In this document: in pieces, positions 18,006-26,533 of the stretch
Layout: the number at the start of each line of letters is the position of its first letter
Position numbering within the stretch: the first letter of the stretch is position 1
Assembly: GCA_051252075.1 (NCBI GenBank)
Contig: JBPOFU010000016.1
Coordinates: 1 to 46,493, forward strand
Length of the DNA stretch: 46,493 nt
DNA from: Oceanococcus sp051252075
GTDB taxonomy: Bacteria; Pseudomonadota; Gammaproteobacteria; Nevskiales; Oceanococcaceae
Reading direction: 5' to 3'
Notes under the pieces: generated by a model
What the model saw: the letters and a program-made list of their open reading frames with translations, nothing else
What the model was told of the DNA's origin: nothing
Database searches by the model: none
Made by a program: the position numbers and the translations under genes

Positions 18006-18971
18006 CTAAGCGTTGAGCGCCCCACCACAACTGGAGCCTTGCCCTGCCGTACACCCATAACAATGGTTACCAATCGCAATCGGCGCGTCTAGAAAATCCT
18101 TCCTCATCAAATCCCGCAGATGGGTGCGTTCAGCCCCATGCTCACCCAAGGACATACCTAACATTTGATTGAAATCACAATCGTAGACATAGCCCTGATA
18201 ATCCACGCTGACCAAATCCTTACACATCACCGCATCCAAATTGTCTTGGCGGAAACTGTTCTTTAGCAAGCTCATGTAGTCATCAAACTGCCCATGTGAC
18301 AGCAAGGTGCTGCCAAAGCGCTTGATCGGCATATTGGCCAAAGTAAACAGTTGATTGAATTCAATGCCAAACTCATCGCGCAGATGAACTTTGTAATCGG
18401 CCTGCAGCGCTTCTTGCTCCGGCGGCAGGCTAGGCCCCTGCGGGTTGTAAACCAAGTTAATCGTCAAACCTGAATCCGCTATCCCGTAGCCCACTTGGTT
18501 CAATTTCTTCAAAGCAGCGATGGACTGTTGGAACGTACCGCTGCCACGCTGCGCATCCACGTTGTCTGCCATGTAACAAGGCAAAGAGGCGACCACCTCC
18601 ACCCGATTTTCAGCTAAAAATGGCACGACCCAGTCGTATCCTGGCTGCTCAATAATGGTGAGATTGCAGCGATCTATGCTGTGTACGCCCAAGTCTCTGG
18701 CACCACTGAGCAAACGGCGGAAATGCGGATTCATCTCTGGCGCACCGCCGGTCACATCCAAAGTTTGAATGGCCTGCGCCTGCATGAATTCCAGCATCAG
18801 ATCGATGGTGGACTCGTCCATTAACTCTTTACGGTTTGGCCCCGCATTAACGTGGCAATGCAGGCAACTTTGATTGCACAGATAGCCCAAATTGGCTTGC
18901 AATGTCGTCAAACGACGCCGTGAGATGGCCGGGAAATCGGTCGGAATAAGGTGTTCTAATGTTTCACGCAT
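18006..18971 (-). CDS. arsS: Arsenosugar biosynthesis radical SAM protein
   Basis: A 321-residue radical SAM enzyme with the 4Fe-4S motif CNQSCLHC (Cys32, Cys36, Cys39), a TGGAPEM-type SAM-binding stretch, and the ArsS-type C-terminal domain (DUF3641) with VYDCDFNQMLG and the closing Cys cluster GNHCYGCTAGQGSSCGG. In cyanobacteria ArsS transfers the 5'-deoxyadenosyl group of SAM to dimethylarsenite, the key step to arsenosugars. It is the first gene of the arsS-arsM-phoX-like run and is divergent from hemB across 110-120 bases with no recognisable ArsR operator. Confidence 0.94.
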   Translation of the reverse strand: MRETLEHLIPTDFPAISRRRLTTLQANLGYLCNQSCLHCHVNAGPNRKELMDESTIDLMLEFMQAQAIQTLDVTGGAPEMNPHFRRLLSGARDLGVHSIDRCNLTIIEQPGYDWVVPFLAENRVEVVASLPCYMADNVDAQRGSGTFQQSIAALKKLNQVGYGIADSGLTINLVYNPQGPSLPPEQEALQADYKVHLRDEFGIEFNQLFTLANMPIKRFGSTLLSHGQFDDYMSLLKNSFRQDNLDAVMCKDLVSVDYQGYVYDCDFNQMLGMSLGEHGAERTHLRDLMRKDFLDAPIAIGNHCYGCTAGQGSSCGGALNA

Positions 18972-19090
18972 AGGGGTTTAGACCGCAGCAGGGCGGAAAA
19001 ACTTGCACTATATCTCACCGCGCCAAATCACAGCAGGGTCGCGCGGCGCAATGGCGTAGAATATGCGACCAAATTGCCTCAATGATCACC

Positions 19091-20080
19091 ATGGGATTTC
19101 CTGCAAGCCGAATGAGACGCTGGCGCGCTACTAGCGGTGGACGCCGCTTAGTTCGCGAAAACACGCTGGGCGCAGCCGACCTAATTTGGCCCGTTTTTAT
19201 AAAAGACTCGCCAGGCCGCGAATCAATTGCCGCCATGCCAGGGGTAGAACGCTTGGGCCCTGACGCCTTGCTAGAAGTCGCCGCGCAAGCGGTGGAGCTG
19301 GGTATTCCCGCGCTGGTGTTGTTCCCAGTCATAGACGCCAGCTTGAAAACACTGGACGCAAGCGAAGCTTTAAACGCAAATGGCCTAGTGCCACGCAGCA
19401 TACGTGCACTGAAGAAAGCTCACCCAGACTTACTGGTCATGACCGACATCGCTTTGGACCCTTACACCAGTCATGGCCAAGACGGCCTGATTGACGATGC
19501 TGGCTATGTTCTCAATGACGCAACCGTAGGGGTTTTGGCACGGCAGGCCTTGGTTCATGCCCGTGCCGGAGCCGATATCGTCTCCCCATCCGACATGATG
19601 GACGGACGGGTCAAGCAAATCCGTGAAGTTTTGGAGCGCGACCGGCAACACAACACCGCCATCTTGTCGTACGCCGCCAAATACGCCTCAGACCTATACG
19701 GCCCATTTCGTGACGCGGTGGGCTCAGCGGGTAATTTGGGCGGTGGCGGAAAACACACTTATCAAATGGATGTCGCCAACGGCGATGAAGCTCTACGAGA
19801 AGTTGAACTCGACCTCGCGGAAGGCGCCGATGCGGTGATGATTAAGCCCGGCTTGCCGTATCTCGATATTGTATGGCGGGTGAAACAAACTTTCGGCGTT
19901 CCAACCTTTGTTTATCAGGTCAGCGGTGAGTACAGCATGCTGAAAACCGCAAGCCAAGCTGGCCTGTTGGACGAACGCAAAGTGGTATTGGAATGCCTAC
20001 TTTCCATGAAACGTGCTGGCGCTGACGGCATATTGACTTACTACGCTCCACAGGTGGCCCAATGGCTGAAGAACCCGTAA
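19091..20080 (+). CDS. hemB: Delta-aminolevulinic acid dehydratase (porphobilinogen synthase)
   Basis: Condenses two aminolevulinate molecules to porphobilinogen in heme synthesis. The 329-residue protein has the N-terminal FPASRMRRWR, the two Schiff-base lysine regions (SYAAKYASDLYGPFRDA and MIKPGLPYLDI) and the metal site in the Asp form (ALDPYTSHGQDG) rather than the Cys-rich zinc form of E. coli, so it is expected to be the Mg/monovalent-cation type known from Pseudomonas. Family alignment favours ATG 19091 (MGFPASRMRR); ATG 19082 in the same frame is possible. It overlaps the next gene by 19 bases. Confidence 0.96.
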   Translation: MGFPASRMRRWRATSGGRRLVRENTLGAADLIWPVFIKDSPGRESIAAMPGVERLGPDALLEVAAQAVELGIPALVLFPVIDASLKTLDASEALNANGLVPRSIRALKKAHPDLLVMTDIALDPYTSHGQDGLIDDAGYVLNDATVGVLARQALVHARAGADIVSPSDMMDGRVKQIREVLERDRQHNTAILSYAAKYASDLYGPFRDAVGSAGNLGGGGKHTYQMDVANGDEALREVELDLAEGADAVMIKPGLPYLDIVWRVKQTFGVPTFVYQVSGEYSMLKTASQAGLLDERKVVLECLLSMKRAGADGILTYYAPQVAQWLKNP

Positions 20081-20814
20081 TCACCGAAACCGCTGAAAAA
20101 CCAACGCCGATTACTTTATTTCAATTTGCACCGGCGTTTGGCATACCCAATCCCAGTCCGTTTTGCCTTAAGTTAGAAACTTGGCTGCGGATGACCAAAT
20201 TGGAATATCAGATCAAAGTGTTACCTGATCCGCGCAAAGCGCCCATGGGCAAACTGCCCATGATCGAAGTAGACGGAGTACAAATTGCGGATAGCCAATG
20301 CGCTATCGAGCATCTAGAAAAAGTACGCGGAATCAACCTCAACACGCAGCTCAGCTTGGTTGAACGCGGCCGTGCTCTCGCGCTCACGCGCATGATGGAA
20401 GAGCATAGCTATTGGGCTCTGGTTTATTTTCGCTGGCTGGATGACGAAGGCTGGGAACAAACACGCGAGGAATTTTTCGGCAAGATGAGTCCGTTGATCC
20501 GGGCTATCGCTCCGGGCATGATTCGGCGTAAAACCGCGCGTGATGCCCGCAGTCATGGGCTAGGCCGCCACAGTCGCGATCAAATCTTGCATCGCTACAA
20601 TGAAGACATCAACGCATTGGCTGCCAATCTGGGAGAACGCCCTTATTTCGGCGGCTACCAACCCGCCAACATCGACGCCCCTGCATTTGGCCTGCTCGCC
20701 AATGTCTTACTATCCTCTATGCATCTACCGCTAACCGACATCACTCGCCAGCACGCCAACTTGGTTGCCTATGCCAACCGCATGCTGGAAAACTACTTCC
20801 CGGAGTATCAATGA
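20062..20814 (+). CDS. GST-fold protein (metaxin/FAXC-like)
   Basis: A 250-residue protein with an N-terminal thioredoxin-like domain (ITLFQFAPAFGIPNPSPFCLKLETWLRM, GKLPMIEVDG, IADSQCAIEHL) and a helical C-terminal domain typical of glutathione S-transferases of the metaxin/failed-axon-connections subgroup. The catalytic residue and substrate cannot be assigned. It starts inside the end of hemB (19-base overlap), and its stop overlaps the aroE start (ATGA), so all three are translationally coupled; why a GST-fold protein sits between a heme and a shikimate gene is unclear. Confidence 0.85.
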   Translation: MAEEPVITETAEKPTPITLFQFAPAFGIPNPSPFCLKLETWLRMTKLEYQIKVLPDPRKAPMGKLPMIEVDGVQIADSQCAIEHLEKVRGINLNTQLSLVERGRALALTRMMEEHSYWALVYFRWLDDEGWEQTREEFFGKMSPLIRAIAPGMIRRKTARDARSHGLGRHSRDQILHRYNEDINALAANLGERPYFGGYQPANIDAPAFGLLANVLLSSMHLPLTDITRQHANLVAYANRMLENYFPEYQ

Positions 20815-21629
20815 GCGAAAGCTTGAAGCTCGGCCTCATAGGCCAGCCGGTAAAACACAGCCGTTCCCCGCAGATTCATCAGCATTTCGCCGAACAAACG
20901 GGCCGCGAACTCGATTACCGATTAATCGAATGTGCCGCCGATGACGTCGTCACGACCGTTGCCGACTTTTTTGCCGGCGGTGGCCACGGTCTCAACGTCA
21001 CTTTGCCGCACAAAGCCACTGTCCTGCCTCTGTGTCAGCACATCAGCGAAGATGCCCAATTGGCTGAAGCCGCCAACACGCTGATACCGCGACCCGACGG
21101 TCTGCGAGCCGAAAACACCGATGGCCGCGGCTTAATTCGGGACTTGCAACGCCTCGGCGTGAACGTCACAGGCAAACGCATCGCCGTAATCGGTGCCGGC
21201 GGCGCCGCACGCGGCATCATCAAGCCTTTGTTAGATGAAAAACCCAAAGAATTGACTTGGAGCAACCGCAACCCTTTGAAATTGGAAGGAAAAGAGATCG
21301 CCTTCGCCGGGCACGGCCCCTTGATTTTGTGCGCCAACCTAGCGTTAAAGGGTGGCCAATTCGACTTGGTCATCCACGCCAGCTCCGCTGGACATCAGGG
21401 ATTGGCACCACGCTTACCAAGCGGCCTATTCGCCCCAGGCGGAATCGCCTACGACTTAAGCTATGGCGCAGCAGCACTCCCTTTTTTGGCTTGGGCGAAA
21501 GAACATGGCGCAACAGTTCAGCACCAAGGAATAGGCATGCTGATAGAGCAGGCCGCACTGTCGTGGCAGCATTGGACAGGCTCTTTGCCGGAAACGGAAC
21601 AACTGCACAAAACCTTGCTAGGTCAGTAA
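20811..21629 (+). CDS. aroE: Shikimate dehydrogenase (NADP+)
   Basis: Reduces 3-dehydroshikimate to shikimate. The 272-residue chain shows substrate-binding SRSPQIHQHF, NVTLPHK with the catalytic Lys, NTDGRG with the catalytic Asp, and the cofactor loop GAGGAARG. The usual NxTS motif after the Rossmann core (NATSAG in relatives) reads VIHASSAGHQG, with His in place of Asn. It begins with an ATGA overlap and ends 3 bases before the convergent tatC end, with no terminator between them. Confidence 0.94.
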   Translation: MSESLKLGLIGQPVKHSRSPQIHQHFAEQTGRELDYRLIECAADDVVTTVADFFAGGGHGLNVTLPHKATVLPLCQHISEDAQLAEAANTLIPRPDGLRAENTDGRGLIRDLQRLGVNVTGKRIAVIGAGGAARGIIKPLLDEKPKELTWSNRNPLKLEGKEIAFAGHGPLILCANLALKGGQFDLVIHASSAGHQGLAPRLPSGLFAPGGIAYDLSYGAAALPFLAWAKEHGATVQHQGIGMLIEQAALSWQHWTGSLPETEQLHKTLLGQ

Positions 21630-21632
21630 CAC

Positions 21633-22403
21633 TCAGGCTCGGCGCTGTTCGTCGACTTCTTTGCTTCCCGGCACCAGCAGCACCGCAGCCAATATGCCCA
21701 ACTCGAAGAGAGCATAGACCGGCAATGCCAGTAGGGTTTGAGAAAACATATCGGGAGGGGTCAGCAACATACCGACAGCAAAGGCCCCGACCAGCACATA
21801 AGCCCGTTTTTCACGCAAAGCGCCGGGGGTCGTGATGCCCATGCGCACCATCAAAACGATGGCCACCGGCACTTCAAAGGCGGCACCAAAAGCCAAAAAC
21901 AGGGTGATAACGAAATCGAGATAGCTGCCTATATCGGTCATGACCACCACCCCTTCTGGTGCGGCGGCGATGAAGAAACCAAAGATCAGTGGGAAAACCA
22001 CGAAATAGGCGAAACACATACCTGCATAAAACAGCAGAGTGCTAGAAGCCACCAAAGGAAAAGCAAAGCGGCGTTCATGTTGATATAAGCCCGGCGCTAC
22101 AAAAGCCCAAATTTGATACAGCGACCAGGGCATAGAAACCACGATGGCCAACAATAGCGTGAGCTTAAACGGGGTCAGGAATGGAGAAGCCACTTCCGTG
22201 GCAATCATGCTGGTTCCTTGCGGCATATTGGCCAGCAAAGGGTCCGCTAAGGTTGCGAATAATATTTGTGCAAATGGCACCAAAGGTAAAAAGCACGCCA
22301 ACACCCCCAGCACTATGCGCAGCAGTCGACTGCGCAATTCCAGCAGGTGAGCAACCAGAGGCTGTTCGTGCAACGGCTCGCTTTTGTCCGCCGTATTACT
22401 CAA
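21633..22403 (-). CDS. tatC: Sec-independent protein translocase TatC
   Basis: The 256-residue, six-helix receptor of the Tat export complex, which recognises twin-arginine signals. Seen: the N-terminal HLLELRSRLLR motif with the conserved Glu/Arg, the SPFLTPFKLTL and WAFVAPGLYQHERR loop, and FEVPVAIVLMVR. The start overlaps the tatB stop by 4 bases (ATGA). Candidate Tat substrates encoded in the window are the PhoX-like lipoprotein and the TRAP binding lipoprotein. Confidence 0.97.
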   Translation of the reverse strand: MSNTADKSEPLHEQPLVAHLLELRSRLLRIVLGVLACFLPLVPFAQILFATLADPLLANMPQGTSMIATEVASPFLTPFKLTLLLAIVVSMPWSLYQIWAFVAPGLYQHERRFAFPLVASSTLLFYAGMCFAYFVVFPLIFGFFIAAAPEGVVVMTDIGSYLDFVITLFLAFGAAFEVPVAIVLMVRMGITTPGALREKRAYVLVGAFAVGMLLTPPDMFSQTLLALPVYALFELGILAAVLLVPGSKEVDEQRRA

Positions 22404-22681
22404 GTCTGCTCATCCTTCTTGTTGCTGCCACTGGCTGAAGCCGCTGTACTGCCAGCATCGACTTTTTCATTGAGTAGGCGCTGCGACTCTTCCACATACT
22501 GCTTCATTTCTGAGCGCTGCACTTCACGCTCCAGCTCGGTGCTCATTTGACGCACATAACCGCGCGCACGACCGGCCCAATACCCTACCTTACGCGCCAC
22601 TTTTGGCAGTCGTTCTGGCCCGAGCACAAGCAGACCAATTATGGCCAGCAAAAGCAATTCAGAGAATCCAACATCCAACAT
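22400..22681 (-). CDS. tatB: Tat translocase subunit TatB
   Basis: A 93-residue protein with one N-terminal transmembrane helix containing the early acidic residue and the hinge (MLDVGFSELLLLAIIGLLVLGPERLP), followed by an amphipathic helix and a charged tail rich in Glu, Lys and Ser. The GFSELLLL...GPERLP pattern distinguishes TatB from TatA. It lies 23 bases after tatA and overlaps tatC. Confidence 0.95.
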   Translation of the reverse strand: MLDVGFSELLLLAIIGLLVLGPERLPKVARKVGYWAGRARGYVRQMSTELEREVQRSEMKQYVEESQRLLNEKVDAGSTAASASGSNKKDEQT

Positions 22682-22704
22682 CAGCGTATGCGCCTAAGCC
22701 TTGC

Positions 22705-22950
22705 TTAAGAGGCTTTGTCCTTGTCCACCGATTTCTCTCGCGCAACGATGTCGCTGTCGGTCTCATCCAATGCCGGTGGCGGATCTGCTTTCAGCGTTTC
22801 TTCGTCGCCATCTTTCACCGCAGACTTAAAACTTTTCAAAGCTGAGCCCAAATCACCACCAATGCCACGCAGTTTTTTTGTGCCAAACAACAAAATTACG
22901 ATCGCCAATACGATCAACAACTGCCAAATACTGATTCCACCGAATCCCAT
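22705..22950 (-). CDS. tatA: Tat translocase subunit TatA
   Basis: An 81-residue pore subunit: short transmembrane helix (ISIWQLLIVLAIVILLFGTKKL), the FGTKKLRGIG hinge, an amphipathic helix (GSALKSFKSAVKDG) and an acidic tail. It overlaps the hisIE stop by one base, the usual his-tat junction in this class of bacteria. Confidence 0.96.
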   Translation of the reverse strand: MGFGGISIWQLLIVLAIVILLFGTKKLRGIGGDLGSALKSFKSAVKDGDEETLKADPPPALDETDSDIVAREKSVDKDKAS

Positions 22951-23627
22951 TAGGCTTCTCCTTTGTTACGTGTAGCCTTCTCAAGCAAACCTGAAACACC
23001 TTCGCGACGCGCGAGCTCCGCCAAGACATCAGCAGGACTTAAATCCGCGTCGGCCAGCAAAACCAAACTATGAAACCACAAATCCGCCATTTCATAGGTA
23101 ATTTGAGCTTTGTCATCAGCGCTTCCAGCCAGGACCGTTTCTATCGCTTCTTCACCCAGCTTTTGCAGAATTTTCTCACGACCTTTGGCATACAGGCTGG
23201 CCGCATAGGATGACGAGGCATCGGCACCTTTTCTTTGTTCAAGCATGGCGGCAAGTGCGTTTAAAACATTGCCAGAAGGCACGGCTTGCTCTTTCCACCC
23301 CTCCTGCTCAGACGGAGCACGATAAAAGCAGCTGGTTACACCGGTGTGACAAGCCGGCCCTGCTGGGTCAACCTGCAGCAGCAAACAGTCGCCGTCACAA
23401 TCCAAACGCAGGTCGGTCACCGTTTGCGTATTGCCGGAGGTAAGGCCTTTGACCCAGATTTCCTGCCGTGAGCGCGACCAAAATGTAGCCTGCCCGGTCT
23501 GCAAAGTTTTTTGTACCGCTTCCGCGTTCATCCACGCCTGCATCAATACTGTGCCTTGCACGCGATCCTGTACTACGGCGCAAACCAAGCCGTCGGCATT
23601 CCACTTGATGGCATCAAGGATGCTCAA
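22950..23627 (-). CDS. hisIE: Bifunctional phosphoribosyl-AMP cyclohydrolase / phosphoribosyl-ATP diphosphatase
   Basis: Carries out steps 2 and 3 of histidine synthesis. The HisI domain (residues about 1-110) has AWMNAEAVQKTL, ATFWSRSRQEIW and the metal-binding DCDGDCLLLQVDPAGPACHTG. The HisE domain (about 115-205) has SSSYAASLYAKGREKILQKL and GEEAIETVLAG. The two are fused, unlike the separate hisI and hisE of Pseudomonas. The start overlaps the hisF stop by 4 bases. Confidence 0.96.
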   Translation of the reverse strand: MSILDAIKWNADGLVCAVVQDRVQGTVLMQAWMNAEAVQKTLQTGQATFWSRSRQEIWVKGLTSGNTQTVTDLRLDCDGDCLLLQVDPAGPACHTGVTSCFYRAPSEQEGWKEQAVPSGNVLNALAAMLEQRKGADASSSYAASLYAKGREKILQKLGEEAIETVLAGSADDKAQITYEMADLWFHSLVLLADADLSPADVLAELARREGVSGLLEKATRNKGEA

Positions 23628-24397
23628 CGACGCATCTCCAATCCACGTTCAGCCAAGAATTCTTTAGCTTCGCCCACGGTATGCTGCCCATAGTGGAAAA
23701 TCGAAGCGGCTAAAACCGCATCCGCATGCCCCTGATCAAAGCCTGCGTAAAGGTGCTCAAGCTCGCCCACACCACCCGACGCGATAACAGGGACGCCAAC
23801 AGCATCGGAGATCGCGCGAGTAAGTTCTAAATCGTAGCCATCCTTGGTGCCATCCCTATCCATACTGGTCAGCAACAACTCGCCTGCGCCCATTTCGACC
23901 ATTTTCTTGGCCCATTCGATCGCATCCAAGCCGGTGTCTTTGCGACCACCATGCGTAAACACGTGCCAACGCGGCTCTTGTTTGCGCTTATTCACCCGTT
24001 TGGCGTCGATAGCCACCACTATGCATTGAGAACCAAAACGCTCCGCGCTGCGTGTCACCAGCTCTGGATCATCGACAGCTGCCGTATTAATCGCCACTTT
24101 ATCTGCGCCACAACGCAGTAAGCGACGAACGTCGTTGGTGCTGCGAACACCACCACCGACAGTCAGTGGTATGGATATCTCGGTAGCGACCTGCTCCACA
24201 ATGGGGTACAGGGTTTCGCGTTTTTCGGAGCTCGCCGTGATATCCAAAAACACCAGCTCATCGGCCATTTGCGCATCGTAACGGCGGGCCACTTCAACCG
24301 GGTCGCCAGCATCACGAATTTCTAGGAATTTAACCCCTTTAACCACACGCCCACGATCTATGTCGAGGCAAGGGATGATGCGCTTGGACAAAGGCAT
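23624..24397 (-). CDS. hisF: Imidazole glycerol phosphate synthase, cyclase subunit
   Basis: A 257-residue TIM barrel. Seen: RIIPCLDIDRGRVVKGVKF with the first catalytic Asp, GGGVRSTNDVRRLL, and the second catalytic Asp in LLTSMDRDGTKDGYD. It takes ammonia from HisH to close the imidazole ring, giving imidazole glycerol phosphate and AICAR. It overlaps hisA by one base. Confidence 0.97.
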   Translation of the reverse strand: MPLSKRIIPCLDIDRGRVVKGVKFLEIRDAGDPVEVARRYDAQMADELVFLDITASSEKRETLYPIVEQVATEISIPLTVGGGVRSTNDVRRLLRCGADKVAINTAAVDDPELVTRSAERFGSQCIVVAIDAKRVNKRKQEPRWHVFTHGGRKDTGLDAIEWAKKMVEMGAGELLLTSMDRDGTKDGYDLELTRAISDAVGVPVIASGGVGELEHLYAGFDQGHADAVLAASIFHYGQHTVGEAKEFLAERGLEMRR

Positions 24398-25137
24398 CAG
24401 ACGCCCATTTTCTTGTCGACCAGAGCCTGACAGGTTTTCAAATCAAGATCGCCTTCGTATAGAGCGCGGCCAATAATCGCCCCCATGACCCCATCATCCT
24501 GCAGGTCACAGGCCGCATCGATGTCATCCATGCCGGACACACCGCCGGACAAAATAACCGGAATAGTTATCTTGCTGGCCAGTTCGCGAGTGGATTCAAG
24601 GCTGGCACCCTGCATCATGCCGTCCTTACTGATATCGGTATAAATAATCGCTTCGACGCCATCTCGTTCGAAATGCTGGGCAAGATCAATCACATTGTGG
24701 TGAGACAGTTTGGACCAACCATCTATCGCGACTTTGCCGTCTTTGGCATCCAGTCCAACAATGATGTGGCTGGGAAATTCCACACACAAATCACCGATAA
24801 AATGCGGCGCAGTCACCGCTTTGGTGCCGATAACCACATATTGCACGCCGGTATTTAAATACGCTTGCACAGTGTCTTCGTCACGAATGCCGCCACCCAC
24901 CTGTACCGGTACGTCACCGGCACTTTCACAGATACGCTGGACGACTTTTGCATTAGTCGGTTTGCCGTCGATAGCCCCGTCCAAGTCCACCACGTGTATA
25001 CGTCTAGCACCTTCCGCGACCCAGCGCGCAGCAACCTCTGCAGGATCATCAGAAAATACCGTGACATCATCCATACGCCCTTGCCGCAGACGCACACATT
25101 TGCCACCTTTGATATCAATTGCAGGAATCAACAACAT
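24397..25137 (-). CDS. hisA: ProFAR isomerase
   Basis: A 246-residue TIM barrel that isomerises the 5'-ProFAR intermediate. The catalytic Asp is in LLIPAIDIKGGKCVRL, with GGGIRDEDTVQAYL and the second catalytic Asp in IIYTDISKDGMMQG. It is paralogous to the neighbouring hisF. Starts and stops of hisH-hisA-hisF overlap by one base each. Confidence 0.97.
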   Translation of the reverse strand: MLLIPAIDIKGGKCVRLRQGRMDDVTVFSDDPAEVAARWVAEGARRIHVVDLDGAIDGKPTNAKVVQRICESAGDVPVQVGGGIRDEDTVQAYLNTGVQYVVIGTKAVTAPHFIGDLCVEFPSHIIVGLDAKDGKVAIDGWSKLSHHNVIDLAQHFERDGVEAIIYTDISKDGMMQGASLESTRELASKITIPVILSGGVSGMDDIDAACDLQDDGVMGAIIGRALYEGDLDLKTCQALVDKKMGV

Positions 25138-25778
25138 TAGGCTTCACCATTCCAGTTGACGAAATTAACTAAGAGTTGCATCCCTGCCCTTTGGCTTTTT
25201 TCGGGATGGAACTGGGTTGCAAAAACGCCATCGCGCAGTAGAACCGACGCGAAACGCTCACCGCAGTATTCTGTTTTACCCAAAATATGTTCTTCATGTA
25301 TGGGCTTCGCAAAGTAGCTGTGCACGAAATAAAACCAAGCGTCTTGCTCAACATCGCGCCACAACGGATGCTCGCGGGCAAAATGCACACGGTTCCAGCC
25401 CATGTGCGGCACTTTACGTGACTGACCATCAGGCATGGTCGGATTGAACTTCCGCACTTCGCCCGAGAAAACACCCAGCGCATCGACGCCACTGTTTTCT
25501 TCCGAATAATCGAGCAAGACTTGCATGCCCAAGCAGATGCCCATCATTGGCACTTGCCCAGCCATCTCTTGCACCAACTCGTCCAGTTCCAGGCGTTGCA
25601 ATTCGCCCATGCACTGCTGCACCCCGCCAACACCGGGCAAAACCAAGCGATCTGCTTTACGCAATTTGTCGGGGTCATAGCTGACCTCTACTCGTCGCTC
25701 GCCAGCAGCACGCAGCAGCGCGGAAGACAGGGAATGTAAATTCCCCATGCCGTAATCAATTACACCAATGGTAGACAC
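25137..25778 (-). CDS. hisH: Imidazole glycerol phosphate synthase, glutamine amidotransferase subunit
   Basis: A 213-residue class I amidotransferase that supplies ammonia to HisF. The nucleophile Cys is in MMGICLGMQVLLD, and the His-Glu pair is in TQFHPEKSQ; the N-terminal IDYGMGNLHS and LVLPGVGG oxyanion segment are present. It lies 18 bases after hisB. Confidence 0.96.
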   Translation of the reverse strand: MSTIGVIDYGMGNLHSLSSALLRAAGERRVEVSYDPDKLRKADRLVLPGVGGVQQCMGELQRLELDELVQEMAGQVPMMGICLGMQVLLDYSEENSGVDALGVFSGEVRKFNPTMPDGQSRKVPHMGWNRVHFAREHPLWRDVEQDAWFYFVHSYFAKPIHEEHILGKTEYCGERFASVLLRDGVFATQFHPEKSQRAGMQLLVNFVNWNGEA

Positions 25779-25796
25779 GTTAGGCCTCGAATGCGG

Positions 25797-26387
25797 CTAC
25801 AAAGCCCCTTTGGTCGAAGGAATACCGCTCATGCGCTCATCGGCAGTGCACGCCATACGCAGCGCGCGCCCAAAAGCTTTAAAGACGGTTTCAGCGACAT
25901 GGTGGGCATTGACACCCTGCAGGCTGTCAATATGCACCGTGACTTGTGCATGATTCACAAAACCCTGAAAAAATTCGCGCAATAAATCGACATCGAAGTT
26001 TCCGATGCGCGCACGCGGGTAATCCACCCTATAGAACAAGCCAGGACGCCCGGAGAGGTCGATAACTACGCGTGACAAAGCTTCGTCCAAAGGCACATAA
26101 GCGTGACCGTAGCGCAAGATGCCCTTCTTATCGCCAATGGCTTTGGCAAAGGCTTGGCCCAGCGTAATACCGACGTCTTCCACCGTATGGTGATCGTCAA
26201 TATCTAAGTCGCCTTGGGCTTTAAGCTTGAGATCCAGCGCACCGTGACGCACCACTTGATCAAGCATGTGGTCAAAAAAAGGTACACCTGTGTCGAGATC
26301 GACCTGACCACTGCCGTCCAAACAGAGATCAACTTGAATTTGTGTTTCGCGAGTATCGCGCACCACCGTTGCTTGGCGGGAAGACAT
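25797..26387 (-). CDS. hisB: Imidazoleglycerol-phosphate dehydratase
   Basis: A monofunctional 196-residue dehydratase (no fused histidinol phosphatase). Metal-binding motifs are present: FFDHMLDQVVRHG, DIDDHHTVEDVG, the EALSRVVIDLSGRPG segment, and NAHHVAETVFKAFGRAL. The frame is open to 26459, but the family's N-terminus corresponds to MSSRQATVVRDTRETQI at ATG 26387. It is the first gene of the his-tat operon in this window; hisG, hisD and hisC lie elsewhere. Confidence 0.95.
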   Translation of the reverse strand: MSSRQATVVRDTRETQIQVDLCLDGSGQVDLDTGVPFFDHMLDQVVRHGALDLKLKAQGDLDIDDHHTVEDVGITLGQAFAKAIGDKKGILRYGHAYVPLDEALSRVVIDLSGRPGLFYRVDYPRARIGNFDVDLLREFFQGFVNHAQVTVHIDSLQGVNAHHVAETVFKAFGRALRMACTADERMSGIPSTKGAL

Positions 26388-26533
26388 GAGCATTTTCAAG
26401 AGCAATGAAGCGCATAGGATACCTCCCTTGTGCGCTGCAGTCACAGCCAATTCAAGCAAAGCGCTATTTCACGATTTCATCACACCCCCCCCTCTAACTT
26501 GTAGGCCTTGAGACAAGCTTTAGAGACAGACCG

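Noticed and set aside
21257..21835. 192-residue plus-strand frame across the aroE-tatC junction
   Set aside because: It overlaps two well-supported genes in other frames and is Arg/Pro rich without any motif.
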